Positions 11,872-21,023 are shown, counted from the stretch's first letter. The stretch is DNA of 54,848 bases from Pseudomonas sp. (GCA_030656145.1 JAUSOF010000021.1:1-54848), one strand, 5' to 3'. Numbers and translations: made by a program. Notes: generated by a model not told the origin, from the sequence alone.

Positions 11872-12987
11872 ATGTCGCGGTTCCATCTGGGCTTGATCAT
11901 CAATCCCCTTGCAGGTCTTGGCGGTCCGGCAGGGCTCAAGGGCAGTGATGGCGTGGCCGAGCAGGCCTTGGCCTTGGGCAGTCAACCACTGGCGGCAGAG
12001 CGGACACGCACGGCGTTGGAATGTCTGCGGCCGGTGCAGGCGCGCCTTGAGTTTCTGACCTTTCCCGGGTCGATGGGCGCCGATCTGCTGGCCGAAATGG
12101 GCTTCAGTTTCCGGGTGCTCGGCGAGCTTGACGATCGGCTGAGCTGTGCTGCGGATACCCGCATGGCCGTTGAGCAGTTACAGGGTGCCGGCGTTGCGCT
12201 GATTCTTTTCGCTGGCGGCGACGGCACCGCGCGAGATATCTGCAGCGTTGTGCGAGAGGGGCAGCCGGTGCTGGGTATTCCGGCCGGAGTTAAGATCCAG
12301 TCCGGGGTCTACGCCGTCAGCCCGCGCGCCGCTGGCGAACTGACCGCGCGACTGATCGAGGGTGGGCTGGTACGACTGGCCAGTGGCGAGGTGCGCGATA
12401 TCGATGAAAGCGCCTTGCGTGAAGGCAGGGTCACTGCACGCTGGTACGGCGAGCTGACCGTGCCGCAAGAGGGCGGTTACATGCAGCAGGTCAAGCAGGG
12501 CGGGGTGGAGTCCGAAGAGCTGGTGCTCAGCGACCTGGCCGACTGGCTGGAGGAGAGCTGGGAAACGGATGTTCGGTATATCTTCGGCCCAGGTTCGACC
12601 CTGCACGGCCTGGCGCAGAACCTTGGGCTGGAAACCAGCTTGCTTGGCGTGGATGTGATCGAGAACGGTCAGGTGATCGCCCTCGATGTCAGCGAGGTGC
12701 AGTTATTCGAATTAGTGGCCGGGCATGCGGCGCGGCTCCTGGTCACCGCCATCGGTGGCCAGGGCCATATCATCGGCCGGGGTAATCAGCAGATCAGTCC
12801 GCGCGTGCTGCGCGCCGTGGGCTTGGAGCATCTGCGGGTGGTGGCGACCAAGCGCAAGCTTGCCACCCTGCAAGGCCGACCCTTGTTGGTCGACAGCGGT
12901 GACGTGCAGTTGGACGATGCCTTCCCTGATGTACTGCGGGTGTGGGCAGGTTATAAGGAAGAACTGCTTTATCCTGTGGGCAAGTGA
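11872..12987 (+). CDS. ATP-NAD kinase / AcoX family protein
   Basis: 371-residue protein with the NAD-kinase-type nucleotide-binding core. It has INPLAGLGG at the N terminus and GGDGTARDI near residue 115, the hallmark GGDG motif. It is longer than housekeeping NAD kinase (about 295 residues) and looks like the AcoX-like branch, which is often encoded with acetoin catabolism genes. No acetoin dehydrogenase genes are nearby. The activity of this branch is not well established, so substrate specificity is open. It stands alone, with gaps of over 200 nt on both sides. Confidence 0.82.
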   Translation: MSRFHLGLIINPLAGLGGPAGLKGSDGVAEQALALGSQPLAAERTRTALECLRPVQARLEFLTFPGSMGADLLAEMGFSFRVLGELDDRLSCAADTRMAVEQLQGAGVALILFAGGDGTARDICSVVREGQPVLGIPAGVKIQSGVYAVSPRAAGELTARLIEGGLVRLASGEVRDIDESALREGRVTARWYGELTVPQEGGYMQQVKQGGVESEELVLSDLADWLEESWETDVRYIFGPGSTLHGLAQNLGLETSLLGVDVIENGQVIALDVSEVQLFELVAGHAARLLVTAIGGQGHIIGRGNQQISPRVLRAVGLEHLRVVATKRKLATLQGRPLLVDSGDVQLDDAFPDVLRVWAGYKEELLYPVGK

Positions 12988-13221
12988 TGGCCGGGTAGAT
13001 TGGTTATGGGGCGGGGCACCATGACCCTACTGGCGACTTGCTCAGAGGCCGTGCACGTATCAAGTATGCCTGACGGTTTTTGCATGATTGAACGGGGCAC
13101 CGCGCGGACTGCTTGATCTGCCCCACCTTAGCCCCTATCTAATGATGCGTGTACTCTTTGATCGCGGCAGATGCGCCATCTCATACCACCCTCAAGGCTT
13201 ACGCCGAGCAGCGAGTAACCC
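12988..13221. other. Gap before the ABC exporter gene
   Basis: 234 nt without a gene. Nothing stands out apart from two GGGGCACC strings (about 13012 and 13095). The promoter of the ABC exporter should be here, but I cannot identify it by eye. Confidence 0.35.
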
Positions 13222-15000
13222 ATGCTTTCGATCCTGTCTTCCCGCCAACGCAATGCCCTGCGTATGGCCTGGCGTTTCGTTGCGCCCTATCGCTGGCGTG
13301 TAGCCGGGGCCTTGCTGGCGCTGATATTTACCGCGGCAATCACGCTGTCCATGGGGCAGGGCATCAAATTGCTGGTCGATCAGGGGCTGGCCACCCAGTC
13401 ACCGCAGGCGCTGCAGCAGTCGATTGGGTTGTTTTTCGTGCTGGTGCTGGCCCTGGCCATCGGCACCTTTACCCGTTTCTACCTGGTGTCGTGGATCGGC
13501 GAGCGCTTCGTCGCCGATATTCGCAAGCGGGTGTTCAATCATCTGATCGATCTGCATCCGGGCTTCTATGAAAGCAACCGCAGCTCGGAGATCCAGTCGC
13601 GTCTGACCGCCGATACCACGCTGTTGCAGTCGGTGATCGGCTCCTCGCTGTCGATGGCGCTGCGCAACGTGATCATGCTGATCGGCGGCAGTGTGCTGCT
13701 GGTGGTGACCAATCCCAAACTCAGCGGCATCGTGTTGCTGGCATTGCCGCTGGTGGTCGCGCCGATCCTGATTTTCGGCCGGCGGGTGCGCGCGCTGTCG
13801 CGCCTGAGCCAGGATCGGGTGGCCGATGTTGGCAGCTATGTCGGCGAGGTGCTCGGGCAAATCAAGACGGTGCAGGCCTATAACCACCAGAGCGAGGACA
13901 AGCGGCGTTTCGGCTTGTCCGCCGAGGCGGCTTTCGACATCGCACGCAAGCGCATAGCTCAGCGCGCCTGGCTGATTACGGTGGTCATCGTGCTGGTCCT
14001 CGGGGCGGTAGGGGTGATGCTTTGGGTTGGCGGCATGGACGTGATAGCCGGACGCATCTCCGGCGGCGAACTGGCAGCTTTCGTCTTCTACAGCCTGATC
14101 GTCGGTGGCTCGTTCGGCACTCTTAGTGAGGTGATCGGCGAGTTGCAGCGCGCCGCTGGTGCGGCCGAGCGGATTGCCGAACTGTTGCAGGCGCGCAATG
14201 AAATTACCCCACCGCTTGCCGATGGCGTGGCGCTGACCCAGCCGGTGCTGGGCCGTATCGAGCTGCAGGGGCTGCGCTTCGCCTATCCGTCACGCCCCGG
14301 CAGTTTTGCCGTCGATGGCATCGATCTCAAGGTTGCAGCGGGTGAAACCCTGGCCCTGGTGGGGCCGTCAGGGGCGGGGAAGTCCACCCTGTTCGATCTG
14401 TTGCTGCGTTTTTTCGATCCGCAGGCCGGGAGCATTCTAATCGATGGCCAACCCATTGAGCGCCTTGACCCCCATGAGTTGCGTCGCTGCTTTGCTTTGG
14501 TGTCGCAGCATCCGGCGCTGTTCTTCGGCTCGGTGGAAGACAATATTCGCTACGGTAAAACCGGCGCGAGCCATGCCGAGGTCGAAGCTGCAGCCAGGGC
14601 CGCTCACGCCCATGAGTTCATCATGCGCATGCCCGAGGGCTACCAGACTCATCTGGGCGATGCCGGTCTGGGGTTGTCTGGCGGTCAGCGCCAGCGTCTG
14701 GCGATTGCCCGGGCGCTGCTGGTGGATGCGCCTATCCTGCTGCTCGATGAAGCCACCAGCGCGCTGGATGCGGAAAGCGAATACCTGATCCAGCAGGCAT
14801 TGCCGCGTTTGATGCAGGGGCGCACTACCCTGGTCATCGCCCATCGCCTGGCCACCGTGAAAAGCGCCGACCGCATCGCGGTGATCGAGCAGGGCAAGTT
14901 GGTTGCGATTGGCAAACATGCCGAACTGGTCAGCAGTAGTCCGCTGTATGCGCGGCTGGCTGAGTTGCAATTCAGCCACGAGGCCGAGGTCGTTGCCTAA
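13222..15000 (+). CDS. MsbA-type ABC half-transporter (permease fused to ATPase)
   Basis: 592-residue type I exporter half. The N-terminal six-helix transmembrane domain covers about residues 15-310. The ATPase domain follows, with Walker A GPSGAGKST near 381, signature LSGGQRQR near 486, Walker B ILLLDEAT near 505 and the H-loop in IAHRLATV. It would act as a homodimer in the inner membrane. It belongs to the MsbA/lipid and multidrug branch, but whether it moves lipid A cannot be decided, since the canonical msbA is usually beside lpxK and is absent here. The ATG at 13222 has only a weak ribosome binding site. Confidence 0.9.
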   Translation: MLSILSSRQRNALRMAWRFVAPYRWRVAGALLALIFTAAITLSMGQGIKLLVDQGLATQSPQALQQSIGLFFVLVLALAIGTFTRFYLVSWIGERFVADIRKRVFNHLIDLHPGFYESNRSSEIQSRLTADTTLLQSVIGSSLSMALRNVIMLIGGSVLLVVTNPKLSGIVLLALPLVVAPILIFGRRVRALSRLSQDRVADVGSYVGEVLGQIKTVQAYNHQSEDKRRFGLSAEAAFDIARKRIAQRAWLITVVIVLVLGAVGVMLWVGGMDVIAGRISGGELAAFVFYSLIVGGSFGTLSEVIGELQRAAGAAERIAELLQARNEITPPLADGVALTQPVLGRIELQGLRFAYPSRPGSFAVDGIDLKVAAGETLALVGPSGAGKSTLFDLLLRFFDPQAGSILIDGQPIERLDPHELRRCFALVSQHPALFFGSVEDNIRYGKTGASHAEVEAAARAAHAHEFIMRMPEGYQTHLGDAGLGLSGGQRQRLAIARALLVDAPILLLDEATSALDAESEYLIQQALPRLMQGRTTLVIAHRLATVKSADRIAVIEQGKLVAIGKHAELVSSSPLYARLAELQFSHEAEVVA

Positions 15001-15106
15001 CACAGCGGGCCTGGCAGTCTGGGCTGGGCTTTAGCTGAGCTGGCAGCACCTTGATCGCGGCCAAAGGCATCTTGCGGGCATGCGAATGGTGGCTCGGTTT
15101 CTCACG

Positions 15107-15979
15107 TTAAAGCACTTTACCCTTGGGTCTGATGGTCGCGGCCGCGCCGGCCGAAGCCAGGATAATCGCGCTTATTGCCAGCCACTGGCTCAGGCTCAGC
15201 CGCTCGCTGAGAAACAGCAGGCCGGAGAGGGCGGCAATGGCGGGCTCCATGCTCATCAAGATACTGAACGTGCGTGCAGGCAAGCGCGTCAGGGCAATCA
15301 TCTCCAAACTGTAGGGCAGTGCGGATGACAGCACCGCCACACACAGCGCGATGGGCAGCAGGTCGAGCGAGAACATGCTGCTGCCTGCGTGCCATACACC
15401 AATCGGGAATACCAAAAAGGCGGCGACTATAGTGCCCAGGGCAACGGTTTGCCGGCCGTGCTCGGCCCCGGCTTTTTGGCCGAAGATAATGTACAGCGCC
15501 CAGCACAGGCCGGCAGCCAATGCCAGGGCCATGCCCGTCGGGTCGAGTTGCACGTCGGCTTGCGCGCTGGGCAGTAATAACCAGAGGCCAAAGACCGCCA
15601 GAGCAATCCAGGCGAAATCCAGCAGGCGCCGTGAAGACAGCAGGGCCAGGCCCAGTGGCCCGGTAAATTCCAGGGCTACGGCGATGCCCAGCGGGATGGT
15701 CTGCAACGATAGATAGAACAGCAGGTTCATGCTGCCCAGAGCCAACCCATAGGCCAGCAACGAGCGACAGGAGCGCAGGTTTAGGCGTGCCTGCCAGGGG
15801 CGCATCAATATGCACAGGATCAGCGCACCCAGACCCAGGCGCAGTGCGGTGGTACCTGTGGCGCCAATCAGTGGGAACAGGCCTTTGGCCAGGGAGGCAC
15901 CGCTCTGGATCGAGGTCATGGCGATCAGCAACAGCATAATTGGCAGGATCACCAGGGCGAAGTGCGATGAGCGTGGCAT
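15107..15979 (-). CDS. RhtA-like amino-acid exporter (EamA/DMT family)
   Basis: 290-residue inner-membrane protein with ten predicted hydrophobic segments in two EamA halves. It resembles the threonine/homoserine exporter RhtA (the ALEFTGPLGLALLSSRR and MSMEPAIAALSGLLFL segments are characteristic). It probably exports threonine, homoserine or related metabolites. I use the ATG at 15979 because the hydrophobic core starts soon after; an upstream start would run through the terminator hairpin at 16011-16038. ppnP lies upstream on the same strand, separated by that terminator. Confidence 0.87.
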   Translation of the reverse strand: MPRSSHFALVILPIMLLLIAMTSIQSGASLAKGLFPLIGATGTTALRLGLGALILCILMRPWQARLNLRSCRSLLAYGLALGSMNLLFYLSLQTIPLGIAVALEFTGPLGLALLSSRRLLDFAWIALAVFGLWLLLPSAQADVQLDPTGMALALAAGLCWALYIIFGQKAGAEHGRQTVALGTIVAAFLVFPIGVWHAGSSMFSLDLLPIALCVAVLSSALPYSLEMIALTRLPARTFSILMSMEPAIAALSGLLFLSERLSLSQWLAISAIILASAGAAATIRPKGKVL

Positions 15980-16010
15980 TCGGTTGTTCCACTGTGTTGA
16001 GGGCATAAAC

Positions 16011-16038
16011 AAAAAAACCGGCCACCAGGCCGGTTTTT
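16011..16038 (-). terminator. Intrinsic terminator of ppnP
   Basis: An 11-bp stem AAAAACCGGCC / GGCCGGTTTTT with an ACCA loop. Read on the minus strand it is GC-rich and ends in a run of seven T, so it should stop transcription from ppnP before the rhtA-like gene. The A/T symmetry suggests activity in both directions. Confidence 0.85.
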
Positions 16039-16053
16039 CAGGCACACATTACC

Positions 16054-16335
16054 TTAGCGGTATTCACACAGGTAGGCGGTATCAACTGCAACCTTGAGCT
16101 GGAACTTGCTGTTGGCCGGGACGGTGAACTTGCTGCCGCTAATAAAGGTTTCCCAGTTGTCGCTGCCTGCCAGTTTGACGGTCAGGGCGCCGGCAACCAC
16201 ATGCATGATCTCCAGTTTGTCAGTGCCGAACTCGTATTCACCAGCGGCCATCACGCCAATAGTGGCAGGGCCTTCCGCCATGCCAAAGGCGATGGATTTG
16301 ACGGTGCCGTCGAAGTATTCATTGACCTTGAACAT
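16054..16335 (-). CDS. ppnP: Pyrimidine/purine nucleoside phosphorylase PpnP
   Basis: 93-residue single-domain cupin, the PpnP (formerly UPF0345/DUF1255) family, which phosphorolyses diverse nucleosides to base plus ribose-1-phosphate. The compact beta-rich sequence with [21 protein letters not shown] and the terminal AYLCEYR is typical. The ATG at 16335 is chosen because GAGGA lies 8-9 nt before it; a TTG two codons upstream is less likely. It is a monocistronic gene closed by the hairpin at 16011-16038. Confidence 0.93.
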   Translation of the reverse strand: MFKVNEYFDGTVKSIAFGMAEGPATIGVMAAGEYEFGTDKLEIMHVVAGALTVKLAGSDNWETFISGSKFTVPANSKFQLKVAVDTAYLCEYR

Positions 16336-16357
16336 GTGCAATTCCTCGCGATAAGTT

Positions 16358-16495
16358 GAAAGCGTGTGAAAAATACGTGCCTGCTACGACCACTCCCGAG
16401 CGCCCGCAGCTGAGCTCGCGCCTTGTCGCGAACACCTGGTGGCGGCTTCGCGACGGTGCTCGATATTTTCACTGCCTCCGAAAAAGGCAGGCAAG
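16358..16495. repeat. Intergenic repeat copy A
   Basis: This stretch, between ppnP and the exonuclease gene, shares a 52-nt core (16420-16471) with a region before htpG (37539-37590), about three quarters identical by eye, and both are preceded by GCGTGTGAAAAA. A shorter relative lies at 44974-44999. The shared words include GCCTTG, GCGAAC, CCTGG and CGCGACGG. It lies outside genes and looks like a dispersed, diverged element. Confidence 0.6.
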
Positions 16496-16538
16496 TATGC
16501 CCAAGCCTCGACAGTGCGTCATCTGCTTTGCAAGGCCT

Positions 16539-17081
16539 TCATAGTGGCAATAATAGAGGCAGTAACCGTGCGGTGTTGCGCGCGTCGGTCAGTGCCCGGT
16601 GTTGTTTGCCGCTGAACTGCAGGCCGGCCAGTTGCAGGGCGCTCGTGAGGCCAACCGGGCGGGCTAGTTGGCGGGCTTCGGCAAAGCGGCGCTTGAGGTT
16701 GAGGTGGGGGATCAGGCTCAGGCAGCTGACCAGCTGATGTTTTTGCCAGTCCTGCTCGAATTGGCGGCGATCGTACTCGCCCCAACTGGCCCATCCGGCC
16801 AGGTGTGGCTGATGGCCTATGAGCCAGCGCTCAAACTGCGGCCAGATGCTGGTCAGTGGTGATGCGTTATCCACATCCGCCTGGCTGATATGGGTCAGTT
16901 CGCGACAGAAGCGGGTGAGGTGGGGGCGCCGTGCTGGGCGCACAAAGCGTTGAAAGTGATCCACCTCATGACCTTTGGTGCTGACCAGGCTGGCGCCGAT
17001 CTCGATGATTTCCATGTCTTCCAGTGGCCAGCCCCCTTCTTCGGTGGTGGCCTCCAGGTCGATTACCAGCCAATGCTTCAT
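16539..17081 (-). CDS. 3'-5' exonuclease, DEDDh family
   Basis: 180-residue RNase T/DnaQ-type exonuclease domain protein. Visible metal-ligand motifs are DLEAT (Exo I, residues 8-12), a central WGEYDRRQF (Exo II region) and HRALTDARNTARL (Exo III, with the catalytic His and last Asp). It most resembles the ERI1/KapD-like single-domain exonucleases. Whether it acts on RNA or DNA is unknown. The ATG at 17081 has GGAGGA just upstream. Confidence 0.85.
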   Translation of the reverse strand: MKHWLVIDLEATTEEGGWPLEDMEIIEIGASLVSTKGHEVDHFQRFVRPARRPHLTRFCRELTHISQADVDNASPLTSIWPQFERWLIGHQPHLAGWASWGEYDRRQFEQDWQKHQLVSCLSLIPHLNLKRRFAEARQLARPVGLTSALQLAGLQFSGKQHRALTDARNTARLLPLLLPL

Positions 17082-17173
17082 ATGTCCTCCGTTGTCTCTA
17101 GAGTCGTTACGTCAAGTTTTCGGGCTGGCCAGGCTGCATGTTAGGCTGAGAGTCACTGAAATCGGAGGTGTTT

Positions 17174-18052
17174 ATGGCGAAGGTAGCCTTTATCGGGTTG
17201 GGCGTAATGGGTTATCCGATGGCGGGGCACCTGGCTCGCAGCGGTCATCAAGTGTGTGTCTATAACCGTACGCCAGCCAAGGCTGTGCAGTGGCTGGCCG
17301 AGTTTGCCGGCAGCAGTGCTTCTACCCCGTGTGAGGCGGTCCAGGGTGCCGAGCTGGTGATGGTCTGCGTAGGTAATGATCATGACTTGCGCAGCGTGGT
17401 CTTAGGCCATGACGGCGCGTTTGCCGGCATGGCGCCTGGCGCTGTTCTGGTTGATCACACTACCGCCTCGGCCGATGTTGCCCGTGAGTTAGCGGCCAAG
17501 GCTGACGAGCTGCAGCTAGGCTTCCTCGATGCGCCAGTGTCGGGCGGCCAGGCCGGAGCGCAAAATGGTGTGCTGACGGTGATGGTAGGTGGTGAGGCGG
17601 ATGTGTATGCGCGTGCCGAGCCAGTGATTCAGGCTTACGCCCGCATGGTACGCCTCATGGGCGCAGCCGGCAGTGGGCAGCTGACCAAGATGGTCAATCA
17701 GATCTGTATCGCTGGCCTGGTGCAGGGCCTGTCCGAAGCACTGCATTTTGCTCAGTGTGCAGGGCTCGACGCGCAGGGTGCCATGGAGGTGATCAGCAAG
17801 GGCGCGGCGCAATCCTGGCAATTGGAGAATCGTCACCAGGCCATGCTGGCTGGAGAGTTTGAATTCGGTTTTGCCGTCGACTGGATGCGCAAAGATTTGT
17901 CGATCCTGCTGGCAGAGGCACGGCACAATGGCGCGCAACTGCCGGTCACGGCGCTGGTCGACCAGTTCTATGCGGATGTCCAGGCCATGGGTGGCGCTCG
18001 CTGGGATACGTCCAGTTTGATTGCCCGCTTGAAGGTGCCGGAAAGGCCTTGA
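17174..18052 (+). CDS. 3-hydroxyisobutyrate dehydrogenase-family oxidoreductase
   Basis: 292-residue NAD(P)-dependent beta-hydroxyacid dehydrogenase. The nucleotide-binding motif FIGLGVMGYPMAGHL starts at residue 5. The substrate loop DAPVSGGQAGA lies near 120, and the catalytic-lysine segment GSGQLTKMVNQ near 168-178. Family members act on 3-hydroxyisobutyrate, tartronate semialdehyde or succinic semialdehyde, and the neighbours do not settle which. GGAGG at 17164-17168 fits the ATG at 17174 and excludes the GTG at 17168 that overlaps it. Confidence 0.88.
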   Translation: MAKVAFIGLGVMGYPMAGHLARSGHQVCVYNRTPAKAVQWLAEFAGSSASTPCEAVQGAELVMVCVGNDHDLRSVVLGHDGAFAGMAPGAVLVDHTTASADVARELAAKADELQLGFLDAPVSGGQAGAQNGVLTVMVGGEADVYARAEPVIQAYARMVRLMGAAGSGQLTKMVNQICIAGLVQGLSEALHFAQCAGLDAQGAMEVISKGAAQSWQLENRHQAMLAGEFEFGFAVDWMRKDLSILLAEARHNGAQLPVTALVDQFYADVQAMGGARWDTSSLIARLKVPERP

Positions 18053-18164
18053 GTCGACTCTAGTGCTGCGCGCTGGATGACGCCGGGCGGTGTGCCTTGC
18101 CGGCGTCGTCCGGGTAAGATTTTTGCTGGTCTAGCTGTTCCGCTTATTTTGAGGTCGTGCCGTC

Positions 18165-18425
18165 ATGCAATGCCGTGCTGGATGTGGTGCCTGTTGTATT
18201 GCTCCTTCGATCAGTTCCCCGATCCCCGGTATGCCGCATGGCAAGGCGGCAGGCGAGCGCTGCATTCAGCTGTCTGTTGATAATTACTGCGCCCTGTTCG
18301 GTAAGTCGGAGCGACCGGCGGTGTGCTCGGCTTTTTTGCCAGAGCTGGATGTTTGCGGTTCTAGCAATGAAGCCGCCATCCGGCTGCTGGGCTGGCTGGA
18401 GCAACAGACTGGCCTGGGGAATTGA
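18165..18425 (+). CDS. YkgJ-family cysteine cluster protein
   Basis: 86-residue protein with a CxxxCxxCC pattern at the N terminus (MQCRAGCGACC) and further cysteines near residues 33, 42, 54 and 64. This is the zinc- or iron-chelating YkgJ-type motif. Function is unknown; a metal-binding or cluster-related role is inferred only from the cysteines. It sits between the oxidoreductase (112 nt upstream) and the convergent gltA. Confidence 0.8.
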   Translation: MQCRAGCGACCIAPSISSPIPGMPHGKAAGERCIQLSVDNYCALFGKSERPAVCSAFLPELDVCGSSNEAAIRLLGWLEQQTGLGN

Positions 18426-18594
18426 GGGTGCGGTCACGGCAATACGCTTGTCAGGCGCAGTGGTTCGGCGGTCTCGAGAGATTAACCGGGGCAGTAGCGG
18501 TGGTCGTGCATGGCAGGCTGGGGGTAGATTGCGCGAGCCGGGACACCTTGGCGGCGAGTTATGTGGTCTGCTAATAGCTCGGGATATTAAGGAT

Positions 18595-18627
18595 ATTAAA
18601 AAGGCTGCCCCTGGCAGCCTTTTTAAT
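18595..18627 (-). terminator. gltA: Intrinsic terminator of gltA
   Basis: A perfect 15-bp stem, ATTAAAAAGGCTGCC / GGCAGCCTTTTTAAT, with a 3-nt loop, 20 nt beyond the gltA stop codon. Both strands carry a T-run on the exit side, so it can serve the convergent upstream plus-strand genes too. Confidence 0.9.
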
Positions 18628-18647
18628 GCATCGGTGAGGCCCGAGGT

Positions 18648-19922
18648 TTATTTCTTCAGGTCACGTTGCGCGTAGCCGGTGTACAGCTGGCGTGGGCGGC
18701 CAATCTTGTACGGGTTGGAAAGCATTTCTTTCCAGTGAGAGATCCAGCCGACAGTCCGCGCCAAGGCGAAGATCACGGTGAACATACTGGTCGGAATGCC
18801 GATCGCCTTGAGGATGATCCCCGAGTAGAAATCGACGTTCGGATACAGATTACGCTCAATGAAGTACGGATCGGTCAGTGCGATTTCTTCCAGTCGCATG
18901 GCCAGTTCCAGCTGCGGATCGTTGGTGATACCCAGCTCTTTCAGGACTTCGTCGCAGGTCTGCTTCATCACTGTGGCGCGCGGATCACGGTTTTTATACA
19001 CGCGATGACCGAAGCCCATCAGCTTGAACGGGTCGTCCTTGTCCTTCGCCTTGGCAATAAAGACGTCGATGTTCGACACGTCGCCGATCTCATCCAGCAT
19101 AGCCAGTACGGCTTCGTTGGCGCCGCCATGTGCCGGCCCCCAGAGTGCTGCGATACCGGCGGCAATGCAGGCAAACGGGTTGGCGCCCGAAGAGCCGGCT
19201 AGGCGCACGGTGGATGTCGAAGCATTCTGCTCGTGGTCGGCGTGGAGGATAAAGATCTTGTCCATCGCCTTAGCCAGTACCGGGCTGATCGGTTTGATCT
19301 CGCACGGGGTGTTGAACATCATATGCAGGAAGTTTTCCGCGTAGCTCAGGTCGTTACGCGGGTACATCATCGGCTGGCCCATGGAGTACTTATAGGTCAT
19401 GGCGGCGATGGTTGGCATCTTGGCGATCAGGCGCATGGCCGATACTTCGCGGTGATGCGGGTTCTTGATGTCCAGTGAGTCATGATAAAACGCGGAAAGC
19501 GCGCCAACCACACCACACATGATGGCCATCGGGTGGGCGTCACGGCGGAAGCCGTTGAAGAAAGTCTTCAGTTGCTCATGAACCATGGTGTGGTTCTTGA
19601 TGGTGCTGACGAACTTGGCTTTCTCATCTGCAGTCGGCAGTTCGCCGTTCAGCAGCAGGTAGCATGTTTCCAGGTAGTCCGAGTGCTCGGCCAGTTGCTC
19701 GATGGGATATCCGCGGTGCAGCAGAATGCCCTGATCACCATCAATATAGGTGATCTTCGACTCGCAAGAAGCGGTGGACATAAAGCCCGGGTCGAACGTG
19801 AAACGGCCCGTGGCGGTTAAGCCTCGCACGTCTATTACATCGGGACCAACGGTGCCGCTTAAAATGGGCAGCTCGACGGGGGCTGCGCCCTCGATGATCA
19901 ACTGCGCTTTTTTGTCAGCCAT
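18648..19922 (-). CDS. gltA: Citrate synthase (type II)
   Basis: 424-residue enzyme condensing acetyl-CoA and oxaloacetate; the long type II form that is hexameric and NADH-sensitive in Gram-negative bacteria. Catalytic segments are visible: GPAHGGANE (His), [15 protein letters not shown] (His) and NVDFYSG (Asp). The N-terminal domain of about 50 residues is the type II addition. The ATG at 19922 (MADKKAQ) is preceded by AGGAGG. It is divergent from the sdh operon, and its promoter is at 19982-20009. Confidence 0.97.
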   Translation of the reverse strand: MADKKAQLIIEGAAPVELPILSGTVGPDVIDVRGLTATGRFTFDPGFMSTASCESKITYIDGDQGILLHRGYPIEQLAEHSDYLETCYLLLNGELPTADEKAKFVSTIKNHTMVHEQLKTFFNGFRRDAHPMAIMCGVVGALSAFYHDSLDIKNPHHREVSAMRLIAKMPTIAAMTYKYSMGQPMMYPRNDLSYAENFLHMMFNTPCEIKPISPVLAKAMDKIFILHADHEQNASTSTVRLAGSSGANPFACIAAGIAALWGPAHGGANEAVLAMLDEIGDVSNIDVFIAKAKDKDDPFKLMGFGHRVYKNRDPRATVMKQTCDEVLKELGITNDPQLELAMRLEEIALTDPYFIERNLYPNVDFYSGIILKAIGIPTSMFTVIFALARTVGWISHWKEMLSNPYKIGRPRQLYTGYAQRDLKK

Positions 19923-19981
19923 ATGTGGCCTCCTAGTTATGCTTGAAGTCATCTGACGGCCCCCCACGCAGGGCCGGCATC

Positions 19982-20009
19982 ACTATAGTGAGATAAATTC
20001 GAAAGTCAA
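19982..20009 (-). promoter_or_regulatory. gltA: Predicted sigma-70 promoter of gltA
   Basis: On the minus strand, TTGACT (20009-20004) and TATAGT (19987-19982) are separated by 16 nt, about 60 nt upstream of the gltA start codon. The hexamers match the consensus well. Confidence 0.7.
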
Positions 20010-20122
20010 TTTGAGCGAAGCTAGGCGGCAGAAGGGTTTGCGGGGTGTTTCTTGGGTTGAAACGGGTCACTTACGCCATTTGTATTGGGCGCGCAATGCG
20101 CTATTAGGCATAGGCCTTTGCG

Positions 20123-20151
20123 TTGTCATTAGTAACCTAACTGTCTATACT
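20123..20151 (+). promoter_or_regulatory. sdhC: Predicted sigma-70 promoter of the sdh-suc operon
   Basis: TTGTCA (20123-20128) and TATACT (20146-20151) with an ideal 17-nt spacer. The start point would be near 20158, leaving a leader of about 125 nt before sdhC. A long leader in this position would leave room for small-RNA control, which is known for sdh in other bacteria but not shown here. Confidence 0.7.
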
Positions 20152-20283
20152 CTGGGCCCGACCACCAAGGGCTTTGAACCCTCATTCTGGTGGTTGTCAC
20201 TCCTTGGGTGATGGGTACCTGACCAGTGCACCTCCCGACAACTTTGCCCTGATAGTTAGGGCTCTCAGTGTGATAAAAAAGCC

Positions 20284-20658
20284 GTGAATAGCCAACGACC
20301 TGTAAACCTCGACCTTAGGACTATCAAACTCCCAGTCACCGCTTACACGTCCATTCTCCACCGTATCTCCGGTGTCATCCTCTTTGTCGGTATCGCCATC
20401 TTGCTGTATGGCCTCGACAAGTCGCTGGCGTCCGAAGAGGGCTTTGCCCAGGTGAAAGAATGCCTGACCAGTCCGCTGGCCAAGTTCGTGATCTGGGGAT
20501 TGCTGTCCGCTCTGCTTTACCACTTGGTGGCCGGAGTACGCCACTTGATCATGGACATGGGTATCGGTGAGACGCTGGAAGGCGGCAAGCTGGGCTCGAA
20601 AATCGTTCTCGTCGTTTCGGCGATCGTGATCGTATTGGTGGGGGTGTGGATATGGTAA
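20284..20658 (+). CDS. sdhC: Succinate dehydrogenase cytochrome b556 subunit
   Basis: 124-residue membrane anchor of complex II with three transmembrane helices. Conserved segments are LPVTAYTSILHRISGV (quinone-site Ser/Arg region) and LVAGVRHLIMD (haem-ligand histidine). The first possible start is the GTG at 20284, because no in-frame ATG or GTG occurs upstream before non-start codons; its ribosome binding site is weak. It overlaps sdhD by 7 nt. Confidence 0.93.
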   Translation: MNSQRPVNLDLRTIKLPVTAYTSILHRISGVILFVGIAILLYGLDKSLASEEGFAQVKECLTSPLAKFVIWGLLSALLYHLVAGVRHLIMDMGIGETLEGGKLGSKIVLVVSAIVIVLVGVWIW

Positions 20659-21020
20659 CCAATGTCACGAACTTCTCGCGTTCAGGTCTGTATGACTGGA
20701 TGGCGCAGCGTGTGTCGGCAGTTGTTCTAGCGGCTTATGTGTTGTTTTTACTGGGTTATATCGTCGCTAATCCAGGTATGGGCTACGCCGAATGGCAAGC
20801 CCTGTTCTCCAATAACGCGATGCGTATCTTCAGTCTGCTGACTCTGGTGGCGCTCAGCGCTCATGCTTGGGTTGGTATGTGGACAATTTCCACTGACTAC
20901 CTGACGCCGATGGCGCTGGGTAAGTGGGCGACCGGTATGCGTTTCCTGTTCCAGGCGGCGTGTGGCATTGCCATGTTCACGTTCTTCGTCTGGGGCGTGC
21001 AGATTTTTTGGGGTAACTGA
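20652..21020 (+). CDS. sdhD: Succinate dehydrogenase membrane anchor subunit
   Basis: 122-residue partner of SdhC with three transmembrane helices. The SGLYDWMAQRVSAVVLAAY opening and the haem-side SAHAWVGMW segment are typical. The ATG at 20652 overlaps the end of sdhC (ATGGTAA), implying translational coupling. sdhA follows after 3 nt. Confidence 0.93.
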   Translation: MVTNVTNFSRSGLYDWMAQRVSAVVLAAYVLFLLGYIVANPGMGYAEWQALFSNNAMRIFSLLTLVALSAHAWVGMWTISTDYLTPMALGKWATGMRFLFQAACGIAMFTFFVWGVQIFWGN

Positions 21021-21023
21021 TTC

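Noticed and set aside
11686..11985. Minus-strand frame between pdxB and the NAD-kinase-like gene
   Set aside because: The tail looks faintly protein-like, but it runs through the start of the well-supported NAD-kinase-like gene and lacks a plausible start.
15979..16045. Upstream start for the RhtA-like exporter at 16045
   Set aside because: It would put 22 extra residues encoded by the ppnP terminator hairpin at the N terminus. The ATG at 15979 directly precedes the first membrane helix.
17978..17986. Further GATGTCCAG/GGATGTC strings as extra ECF-sigma sites
   Set aside because: These lie inside coding regions, lack the GGGTATA partner at 11-13 nt and occur at a rate expected by chance.
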